Positions 1 to 5,454 of a stretch of 7,530 nt of DNA are shown piece by piece. How positions within the stretch are numbered: position 1 is the stretch's first letter; the number at the start of each line of letters is the position of its first letter. The stretch lies in NCBI GenBank assembly GCA_947372535.1, contig CANBUA010000238.1:1-7530 (forward strand), given 5' to 3'. Under the pieces are notes generated by a model. That model saw only the letters and a program-made list of their open reading frames with translations, did not search any database and was not told the origin of the DNA. Made by a program: the position numbers and the translations under genes. The stretch is from Burkholderiales bacterium (GTDB taxonomy: Bacteria > Pseudomonadota > Gammaproteobacteria > Burkholderiales > Burkholderiaceae).

Positions 1-1
1 C

Positions 2-238
2 CAAAACCAAACCCAACCTGCCATTCCAGTCACCCCGACTCGCATCCGCGGCATGCCCGCCGCCGTGGGCATGGCGGCTCAGCCTGTGGAGGGTGCTTCA
101 CCCCAAGCTGCGCCTGCCATGAACCAGGAAAACCAGGTCCGTCGCCTGCCGCCCAGGGGGCGCCGCAGCGGCATGGTGGGCGGCCCGCCCGGTGGGCAGA
201 ACGGCGATGGGATCGAGCAGCAGCAACAGCCGCAGTAA
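2..238 (+). CDS. C-terminal end of an unrecognised protein (5' truncated by window)
   Basis: This reading frame is open from the first complete codon at base 2 to a TAA at 236-238, so the window probably holds only the last 78 codons of a longer gene. The visible tail is low-complexity: rich in Pro, Gln, Ala and Gly, with a basic patch (RRLPPRGRRSG) near the middle and a Gln-rich end (EQQQQPQ). No domain or catalytic motif is visible. Such tails occur at the C-termini of many proteobacterial envelope, secretion and pilus proteins, but the family cannot be named from this piece. An internal ATG at 53 could start a 61-residue ORF, but a truncated longer gene is more likely because the frame stays open upstream. 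The stop lies 24 bp before a strong terminator hairpin, which supports a real gene end here. Confidence 0.5.
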   Translation, partial: QNQTQPAIPVTPTRIRGMPAAVGMAAQPVEGASPQAAPAMNQENQVRRLPPRGRRSGMVGGPPGGQNGDGIEQQQQPQ

Positions 239-262
239 AGCAGCAAGATCGGTCAAATCAAA

Positions 263-296
263 AAAAAGGGCCTCGCGTGATCGTGAGGCCCTTTTT
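263..296. terminator. Bidirectional rho-independent terminator
   Basis: A 12-bp perfect inverted repeat (263-274 with 285-296, AAAAAGGGCCTC / GAGGCCCTTTTT) extends inward by a G-T wobble and two further pairs around a TGAT loop. On the + strand the stem ends in five T followed by GCTTCTT. On the - strand the run is longer, eight T (complement of 260-267). It sits between the converging ends of the + gene stopping at 238 and the - gene stopping at 342, so it probably terminates both. Confidence 0.9.
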
Positions 297-341
297 GCTT
301 CTTCAGACGCCATTGACCAGCGTGTGAAAACCGTGTGCTCG

Positions 342-1112
342 TCAGGATAGCGCTGGGCGTCGCGCCGCCACGGTCACTGCGATCAGCCCCAGCCCCATCA
401 GTGCCCAGGTCGATGGCTCCGGCACCGCGGCAATCATGAAGTAGGTGTTCTGGTAGAACAACGAGTGATAGATCCATTGCCCTGGATTGTCCTGGCTTGC
501 ACCCGTCACGAGGGCGCCGGAGTGGACTGTGGTCGCAGACCATTTTTTCTCACCGTCGTAAGCCCCTGCCTTGAGTTGATCAAAGTTGCCGATGATGGCC
601 TTGAGCGTGTAACTGACCGATTTCGGCGTGCAAGAAGTGCCGCCTGAGGCGGTGGTTTTGCAGTACTGGTCGGTCGTGAATGCATCGCTCGATATGGCAG
701 CGGCATTGCCATCGGCCAGCAGACCGCCAGATCCGTATGAGTAACGGTAGATGTTTGGCTGCAACGTACTGATATTTACGTATTCGTAATTTGTCCACCC
801 CCCGCCCAACGCCATGTTCGTGGACCCGGGTGTGGCTTGGTTCGCCGTCGGTAACAGGAATTGCTGGCCCGCTCCAGCCTGCGATGTCCAACCCGCATCA
901 CCCAGCAAAGTGGCAAACTCTGCCGAGGTCGCCACCCGGAAACCGGCAGCCTCACCGTCGGCCAAGCGGATGTTGACCCACAACAGTCCGGTCTTGGTAT
1001 CTTGGTAAGGCGACAGTGCTACCTGGGCCTGGGCCTGCCCCATGCAACTGCCCATCAAAAGCACAGCCAAAAGCTGAGGTTGGAAAGCGCCAAGCGCACG
1101 ATTTTTCATCAT
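342..1112 (-). CDS. PEP-CTERM sorting-domain protein, probably exported to the cell surface or matrix
   Basis: This 256-residue protein starts with a Sec signal peptide (MMKNR, then a hydrophobic stretch and an AQA-Q cleavage site near residue 29). It ends with a textbook PEP-CTERM signal: VPEPSTWALMG at 230-240, a hydrophobic helix to about 250, then RRP. In this family the tail is recognised by an exosortase (EpsH/XrtA type), which processes it at the inner membrane; no exosortase gene is in the window. The segment TGLLWVN (41-47) followed by GFRVATSAEF (57-66) resembles the N-terminal module of many betaproteobacterial PEP-CTERM proteins. The middle is rich in Gly, Ser, Thr, Asn and Tyr. 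Two cysteines (C151, C161) could form a small disulfide loop. C23 lies in a poor lipobox-like context, so a lipoprotein is a weaker alternative. Base composition is visibly less GC-rich than in the neighbouring genes. The ligand or structural role is unknown. Confidence 0.88.
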   Translation of the reverse strand: MMKNRALGAFQPQLLAVLLMGSCMGQAQAQVALSPYQDTKTGLLWVNIRLADGEAAGFRVATSAEFATLLGDAGWTSQAGAGQQFLLPTANQATPGSTNMALGGGWTNYEYVNISTLQPNIYRYSYGSGGLLADGNAAAISSDAFTTDQYCKTTASGGTSCTPKSVSYTLKAIIGNFDQLKAGAYDGEKKWSATTVHSGALVTGASQDNPGQWIYHSLFYQNTYFMIAAVPEPSTWALMGLGLIAVTVAARRPALS

Positions 1113-1206
1113 GGATCCCTCTCCCTTGAAAGGGCGCCATCGCAGAAGACGAGCACTTCAGGGACTACCCTGGATTTCCCGCCTCCCTCCCAAGAGGGAT
1201 TGACGT
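1113..1206. other. Gap between ilvA and the PEP-CTERM gene with two short dyads
   Basis: This 94-bp gap separates the ilvA stop from the next gene on the same strand. It contains CAGGG-ACTA-CCCTG (1159-1172) and TCCCTC-CCAA-GAGGGA (1184-1199). Neither is followed by a T-run on either strand, so they are not convincing intrinsic terminators. No clear sigma-70 or sigma-54 promoter is visible. The PEP-CTERM gene may have its own promoter here or be read through from ilvA. Confidence 0.35.
1117..1127 (-). promoter_or_regulatory. Ribosome binding site of the PEP-CTERM gene
   Basis: Read on the minus strand this is AAGGGAGAGGG, a purine-rich Shine-Dalgarno stretch directly before tandem ATG codons (1110-1112 and 1107-1109). 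AGGGAG is 8 nt from the first ATG and GAGGG is 7 nt from the second, so either methionine could be used. The two proteins would differ by one residue. Confidence 0.7.
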
Positions 1207-2775
1207 TCAGCGCAGGAACAACCTGTATACCGGGTTGTTCGTTTCCTCGACATAGGCATAACCCAGCCCGCCCAGCACCGGCCCGATGCGCCGGGCATCG
1301 CCGCGCGGCACTTGCAGGCCGACCAGGATGCGTCCCTGGTCGCCGCCCTGGTTGCGGTAATGGAACAGGCTGATGTTCCAGGTCGGCGGCATGCTGGTCA
1401 GAAAGCGCATCAACACGCCGGGCCGCTCGGGGAAGGTGAAGCTGAACAGGCGCTCGCCCTCAGCCAAGCTGGAGCGGCCACCCACCATGTGGCGCACATG
1501 CGTTTTGGCCAGCTCGTCGTGCGTCAGGTCAACCGTGGCGAACCCCTGGGCATCAAACTCCTTGGCGATGCGGCGTGAATCGCCTTTGGTCTGGGTGGAC
1601 AGGCCCACGAAGACATGGGCCTTGTCATCGTCGGAGATGCGGTAGTTGAACTCGGTCACGCTGCGCGGGCCGATCAGCTCGCAAAAGCGCTTGAAGGAGC
1701 CTCGCTCCTCGGGGATGGTCACGGCGAACAAGGCCTCGCGCTCCTCGCCCACGTCCGCCCGCTCGGCCACGAAACGCAGCCGGTCGAAGTTCATGTTGGC
1801 GCCGCAGTTGATGGCGATGTAGGTCTTGTTCTTGCCGCTGTGCTTGGCCGCGTACTGCTTGATGGCGGCCACGCCCAGGGCGCCGGCCGGCTCGACGATG
1901 GAGCGCGTGTCCTGGTAGATGTCCTTGATGGCCGCGCACACCGCGTCGGTGTTGACGATGACAAAATCATCGACGTACTTGCGCACCAGGCGCAGGGTCT
2001 CCTCGCCCACCAGCTTGACGGCCGTGCCGTCCGAGAACAGGCCGACCTCGGCCAGGGTGATGCGCTTGCCCGCACGCGAGGATTGCGCCATGGCGTCAGA
2101 GTCATTCATCTGCACGCCGATGACCTTGATCTCCGGGCGCAAGGCTTTGATGTAAGTGGCCACGCCGCTGATCAGCCCGCCGCCGCCAATGGCCACGAAG
2201 ATGGCGTCGATGGGGCCGCTGTGCTGGCGCAGGATCTCCATGGCCACGGTACCCTGCCCGGCAATGACATCGGGATCGTCGAAAGGGTGCACGAACGTGA
2301 AGCCGCGCTTGGCCTCCATCGCCTTGGCGTGCAGGGCCGCATCGGAGTAGCTCTCGCCATGCAGCACGATCTGCACGTTGTCGCCGCCGAACGAAGCCAC
2401 CGCGTCGATCTTGACCTGGGGGGTGGTGGTCGGCATCACGATGACGGCTTTGCAGCCCATTTTGCGCGCCGACATCGCCACACCCTGCGCGTGGTTGCCG
2501 GCCGAAGCGCAGATCACCCCTTTGGCCAGTTGCTTGGGCGTGAGTTGCGCCATCTTGTTGTAGGCGCCGCGCAACTTGAAGCTGAACACCGGCTGAGTGT
2601 CTTCGCGCTTGATGTACACCTCGTGTCCAAGCCGCGCGGACAGGTGTTTGGCACGCTCCAGCGGCGTCTCGATGGCCACGTCGTAGACCCGGCTGGTGAG
2701 GATCTTTTGCAGGTAATCGGGCAGGCCCAGGGGCTTGGCGGCAGCGCGGACTGGGCGGGCAGGTGCAGAAGACAT
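1207..2775 (-). CDS. ilvA: Threonine ammonia-lyase (threonine deaminase), biosynthetic, long form
   Basis: This PLP enzyme converts L-threonine to 2-oxobutanoate and ammonia, the committed step of isoleucine synthesis in the cytoplasm. With the chosen start it has 522 residues, close to the roughly 514 of the E. coli biosynthetic enzyme. The catalytic domain carries the Schiff-base lysine in SFKLRGA (K67), the substrate/cofactor loop SAGNHAQG (91-98) and the Gly-rich phosphate-binding loop GGGGLISG (197-204). Two ACT-like regulatory domains follow, beginning near residues 349 (LFAVTIPEERGSFKRF) and 443 (LFSFTFPERPGVLMRF). This tandem pair marks the isoleucine/valine-responsive biosynthetic form rather than the short catabolic TdcB. 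The frame also opens at an ATG at 2841, but the extra 22 residues (MLAPIRACV...) do not resemble the family N-terminus. MSSAPARP at 2775 leads properly into LPDYLQKILTSRVYDVA. No good Shine-Dalgarno precedes ATG 2775. The gene is transcribed divergently from the kinase cluster. Confidence 0.96.
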   Translation of the reverse strand: MSSAPARPVRAAAKPLGLPDYLQKILTSRVYDVAIETPLERAKHLSARLGHEVYIKREDTQPVFSFKLRGAYNKMAQLTPKQLAKGVICASAGNHAQGVAMSARKMGCKAVIVMPTTTPQVKIDAVASFGGDNVQIVLHGESYSDAALHAKAMEAKRGFTFVHPFDDPDVIAGQGTVAMEILRQHSGPIDAIFVAIGGGGLISGVATYIKALRPEIKVIGVQMNDSDAMAQSSRAGKRITLAEVGLFSDGTAVKLVGEETLRLVRKYVDDFVIVNTDAVCAAIKDIYQDTRSIVEPAGALGVAAIKQYAAKHSGKNKTYIAINCGANMNFDRLRFVAERADVGEEREALFAVTIPEERGSFKRFCELIGPRSVTEFNYRISDDDKAHVFVGLSTQTKGDSRRIAKEFDAQGFATVDLTHDELAKTHVRHMVGGRSSLAEGERLFSFTFPERPGVLMRFLTSMPPTWNISLFHYRNQGGDQGRILVGLQVPRGDARRIGPVLGGLGYAYVEETNNPVYRLFLR

Positions 2776-2844
2776 GGCGACAAGCGTGAAAAGGTGCAGG
2801 GAAAGCGTGATTGTCACGCATGCCCGAATCGGCGCCAGCATCCC

Positions 2845-2850
2845 TACAAT
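2845..2850 (+). promoter_or_regulatory. Candidate -10 element for the sensor kinase operon
   Basis: TACAAT matches five of six bases of the sigma-70 -10 consensus and lies 42 bp before the kinase ATG, giving a plausible leader of about 36 nt. No recognisable -35 box is found 16-18 bp upstream; the nearest TTGTCA (2811-2816) is 28 bp away. The call is therefore tentative. Confidence 0.3.
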
Positions 2851-2875
2851 CCATCATCATTCAGGGACGACTGGC

Positions 2876-2881
2876 GAAGGA
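2876..2881 (+). promoter_or_regulatory. Ribosome binding site of the sensor kinase gene
   Basis: GAAGGA is a good Shine-Dalgarno core 11 nt before the ATG at 2893, slightly farther than usual. No other in-frame ATG lies between it and the ilvA-antisense region, so it supports the 2893 start. Confidence 0.5.
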
Positions 2882-2892
2882 CTCAGGCTCAC

Positions 2893-4974
2893 ATGGCTGG
2901 CAGTGACTCGACCCCGCAAGCTTGGCCACCCGGCGAGTTGGCGCTGCGCATGCTGGAGGAATCGCCCGACTGCGATGCCTGGCTGGATGCCCAAGACCGC
3001 CTGGTATGGATCAACGCCGCAGCCCAACGTGTGACCGGCCTGAGCCCCGAAGTCTGCCTGGCCGACCCGAGTTTTCCTTTGACGCTGGTGCTGCCGGCCG
3101 ACCACGACCGCTTCGAAGCATTGCGCCAGCTCGCCATGGCCGACCGCTCGCCGCAACAGGCCAACCTGCGTTTGCTGCGCCACGACCAATCCATCAGCTG
3201 GGTCTCCGTGTCCTGGCAGCCGATGTGGGCAGACGATGGCAGCACCTTGCTCGGCACCCGCATCAGCATGCGCGATTCGGTGTATGCCGAGCGCCATGGC
3301 GGCTCCCAGCGCGATCACCTGCTGCAATTTCGACGCGAAGCCGCCCGCATCACCCGCGAGGCCGTGGCCCAGACCGACGACTTCACCGCCGTCTGCCGCC
3401 ACCTGACCGAGCAGGCGGCCAAAACGCTGGACATCTCGCGGGCGGGCGTCTGGATGTTCGAGCCGGCAAGCCACCACCTGGCCTGCGTTGACCTGTACCT
3501 GTCAGCCTCAGATCAGCACACCATGCATGCGCCCATTGCCGTGAGCGCCTTCCCCGCCTACATGGCCGCCATTTCTACCGACGAGCTGGTGGTGGCCAGC
3601 GACGCCCGCACGCATCCGCTGACCCGCGAGCTGACCGAGGCCTACCTTCGTCCGCTGGGCATCGCCTCCATGCTGGACGCGCCCATCCAGCAAGGCGGTC
3701 GCACGGTGGGCGTGCTGTGCCTGGAGAACGGGCCCGGCCTGCGTCATTGGTCGGCGGGCGAGGTGGCTTTTGCCGATGCGCTGGCCCAGTTCATCGGCCT
3801 GCACCGCGAAGCGCAAGAACGCCAGGCTTTGCAGACACTCACCTCGCGCCTGGCCTCCATCATCGAGACGACGCCTGATCTCGTCTTCACGGTCACCTTG
3901 AGTGGCGAGGCGGTCTACCTCAACCAGGCAGGCCGACAGCTGATGGGCCTGAGTCCGGACGAGCCCTTGGCAGGCATGAACGCCATGTCCTTCGTGCCGC
4001 CCGAGTTGAGAGTGCGCCGCCAGACGGAGATCATCCCCCAGGCACTCAAAGATGGCCGCTGGTCGGGTGAGGTCGTGGCGCTGACCCGCCAGGGCGAGCG
4101 CATCCCCATCTGGGAGCACCTGCTCACCCACAAAGGCCACGACGGCAAGGTCGCCTACCTGTCGGCCGTGGTCCGGGACCTCCGCGAGCAAAAACAAACC
4201 GAGTACGAATTGCGACAGCGGGAGGCCGCCCTCACCCGCCTGAACGATGAACTCGAAGCGCGTGTGGCCGAGCGCACCCGCAAGATCGAGGAGATCAACC
4301 GCAACCTCGAGACCTTTGCTTTCTCCGTCTCGCATGATTTGAAAGCACCTCTGCGCGGCATCGATGGCTACAGCCGCCTGCTCATGGAGGACTACCGCGA
4401 GCGGCTGCCGGACGAAGCGCAAAGCTTCATCGACAACATCCGCCAGGCGGCGCAAAGCATGTCGCAACTGATCGACGACCTGCTGGCCTACTCGCGCATC
4501 GGGCGCCGTGAGCTCTCGCGCAGCCGCTTCGCCATGCAGGCCGCCATCGCCCGCGTGCTGGCCGAACGCGCCCACGACATCGAGGGCCACCACGTGAACG
4601 TGATCAACCACACCCAGCCCTTGGAATTGCACACAGACCTGGAATGCTTCCTCCAGATCATGCGCAACCTGATCGACAACGCCGTCAAATTCTGCCGCCA
4701 CACCCAGGCGCCCACGCTGACCATGAGCACAGAGGTCAAGGCCGATCGCCTGGTGCTTTGCGTGCGGGACAACGGCTGCGGCTTCGACATGAAATACCAC
4801 GACCGCATCTTCGCCATCTTCCAGCGCCTGCACCGCGCCGACGACTACCCCGGCACCGGCGTGGGCCTGGCCATCGTCAGCAAGGCCGCCGAGCGCATGG
4901 GCGGGCGGGTCTGGGCCCAAAGCGTGCCCGGCGAAGGCGCTTCCTTTTACCTCGAACTGCCTTTGGCCCCATGA
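2893..4974 (+). CDS. Soluble sensor histidine kinase, PAS-GAF-PAS-HisKA-HATPase
   Basis: This 693-residue kinase is predicted to autophosphorylate on a histidine in response to a cytoplasmic signal. In order it has a PAS domain (about 14-130), a GAF domain (about 150-310, with the common LRPLGIASMLDAPI segment), a second PAS (about 316-435), a coiled-coil linker (NDELEARVAERTRKIEEI), HisKA and HATPase. The phosphoacceptor is H481 in SHDLKAPLRGIDGY. ATP-binding motifs are intact: N box NLIDN (592-596), G1 DNGCG (626-630), F box IFAIFQRLH and G2 GTGVGL (654-659). The DHp sequence and short ATP lid resemble kinases of the phytochrome/Rcp1 partner group, but there is no PHY domain, so it is not called a phytochrome. 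No transmembrane segment or signal peptide is seen. The start is the only reasonable ATG; the frame continues upstream only as antisense to ilvA. Its stop overlaps the next gene by ATGA, suggesting translational coupling to its cognate regulator. The signal is unknown. Confidence 0.93.
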   Translation: MAGSDSTPQAWPPGELALRMLEESPDCDAWLDAQDRLVWINAAAQRVTGLSPEVCLADPSFPLTLVLPADHDRFEALRQLAMADRSPQQANLRLLRHDQSISWVSVSWQPMWADDGSTLLGTRISMRDSVYAERHGGSQRDHLLQFRREAARITREAVAQTDDFTAVCRHLTEQAAKTLDISRAGVWMFEPASHHLACVDLYLSASDQHTMHAPIAVSAFPAYMAAISTDELVVASDARTHPLTRELTEAYLRPLGIASMLDAPIQQGGRTVGVLCLENGPGLRHWSAGEVAFADALAQFIGLHREAQERQALQTLTSRLASIIETTPDLVFTVTLSGEAVYLNQAGRQLMGLSPDEPLAGMNAMSFVPPELRVRRQTEIIPQALKDGRWSGEVVALTRQGERIPIWEHLLTHKGHDGKVAYLSAVVRDLREQKQTEYELRQREAALTRLNDELEARVAERTRKIEEINRNLETFAFSVSHDLKAPLRGIDGYSRLLMEDYRERLPDEAQSFIDNIRQAAQSMSQLIDDLLAYSRIGRRELSRSRFAMQAAIARVLAERAHDIEGHHVNVINHTQPLELHTDLECFLQIMRNLIDNAVKFCRHTQAPTLTMSTEVKADRLVLCVRDNGCGFDMKYHDRIFAIFQRLHRADDYPGTGVGLAIVSKAAERMGGRVWAQSVPGEGASFYLELPLAP

Positions 4975-4986
4975 ACCTCGAACTGC
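4949..4986 (+). repeat. 12-bp direct repeat flanking the kinase/regulator junction
   Basis: ACCTCGAACTGC occurs at 4949-4960 and again at 4975-4986, a 26-bp period that brackets the overlapping stop and start codons. The copies encode Leu-Glu-Leu at the end of the kinase and Leu-Glu-Leu at the start of the regulator, in two different frames. Confidence 0.7.
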
Positions 4987-5405
4987 GCCCCATCCTGCTG
5001 GTCGAAGACAACCCCATGGACATCGACCTGACGCGTCGCGCCTTCTCGCGCCGCCGCCTCGCCAACCCCTTGCTGGTGGCACACGATGGCGAAGAAGCCA
5101 TGCAGTTGATCGATGGCTGGGAGCGCGGCGACGAAACCACGCCCGCCCTGGTGCTGCTGGACCTCAAGCTGCCCAAGGTCGATGGCCTGGACGTGCTGGC
5201 ACGCATCAAGTCCCACCCACGCTTCAAGGTGATCACCGTGGTGGTGCTGACCACCTCGGCCGAGGACACCGATGTGCAGCGCGCCTACCAACTGGGCGCC
5301 AACTCCTACATCGTCAAACCCGTGAGTTTCGACAAATTCCTGGAAGTCGCCGAGCAGATCGAGCTCTACTGGAGCCTGCTCAATCAACCCTGCGTGGACG
5401 GCTGA
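4971..5405 (+). CDS. Single-domain response regulator, CheY/Rcp1-like
   Basis: This 144-residue protein is a lone receiver domain that would take phosphate from the kinase encoded just upstream. The acidic pair is E12-D13 in LLVEDNP, the phosphoacceptor is D64 in VLLDLKLPKVDG, the switch Thr is T94 or T95 in VVLTTS, and the conserved lysine is K116 in YIVKP. The N-terminal EDNPMDIDLTRRAF and the LTTS motif are typical of the Rcp1-like family that partners phytochrome-type kinases. There is no output domain, so it must act by protein contact or as a phosphate shuttle, perhaps to the neighbouring hybrid kinase. Translation probably couples through the ATGA overlap: ATG 4971 lacks its own Shine-Dalgarno, and the family motif begins only a few residues after it. 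The partner assignment is inferred from gene order. Confidence 0.94.
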   Translation: MNLELRPILLVEDNPMDIDLTRRAFSRRRLANPLLVAHDGEEAMQLIDGWERGDETTPALVLLDLKLPKVDGLDVLARIKSHPRFKVITVVVLTTSAEDTDVQRAYQLGANSYIVKPVSFDKFLEVAEQIELYWSLLNQPCVDG

Positions 5406-5411
5406 GCCGTC
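5397..5411 (+). repeat. Perfect 15-bp dyad centred on the response-regulator stop codon
   Basis: GACGGC and GCCGTC pair around a three-base loop that is the TGA stop codon itself (5403-5405). No T-run follows, so it is not a standard terminator. It lies in the 49-bp gap before the hybrid kinase gene and could form a small hairpin in the operon mRNA. Confidence 0.5.
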
Positions 5412-5454
5412 GCTGCCAGAAAGCGAGACGCCCGTGCTCGATCAGCCCCCCACC

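Larger units (their letters stand above)
2776..2892. promoter_or_regulatory. Divergent intergenic region between ilvA and the sensor kinase gene
   Basis: This 117-bp region must hold the promoters of both divergent genes. It contains AAGCGTGA twice (2782-2789 and 2803-2810), exactly 21 bp apart, about two helical turns. The second copy is part of a perfect 15-bp dyad, GCGTGA-TTG-TCACGC (2805-2819). These lie 7 to 44 bp upstream of the ilvA start, where a repressor or activator could act, or within the ilvA leader RNA. No well-spaced sigma-70 promoter could be assigned on the ilvA side. The regulator that might bind is unknown. Confidence 0.5.

Noticed and set aside
98..313. Minus-strand 71-residue ORF covering the first gene tail and the terminator
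   Set aside because: It runs through the terminator stem and is antisense to the better-supported + frame.
1159..1199. Two dyads after ilvA considered as a terminator
   Set aside because: The stems are only 5-6 bp and no T-run follows on the minus strand.
861..1373. Plus-strand 170-residue ORF spanning the gap between ilvA and the PEP-CTERM gene
   Set aside because: It is antisense to the ends of two well-supported genes, and its translation shows no domain.
2811..2850. TTGTCA and TACAAT considered as a paired sigma-70 promoter
   Set aside because: The spacing is 28 bp, far from the usual 16-18, so only the -10-like hexamer was kept as tentative.
1615..2892. Long + strand open frame upstream of and in frame with the kinase, antisense to ilvA
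   Set aside because: Its translation is low-complexity (His/Asp/Gly/Ala rich) with no domain, and the opposite strand is an unambiguous ilvA. The kinase starts at 2893 after its own ribosome binding site.
2893..4974. Kinase considered as a bacteriophytochrome
   Set aside because: The kinase core resembles that group, but there is no PHY domain and the GAF lacks a recognisable chromophore-binding signature.
3508..5082. 524-residue minus-strand open frame antisense to the kinase
   Set aside because: A shadow of GC-rich codon bias. The sense strand has complete kinase motifs, while the antisense protein has no recognisable domain and crosses the kinase/regulator junction.
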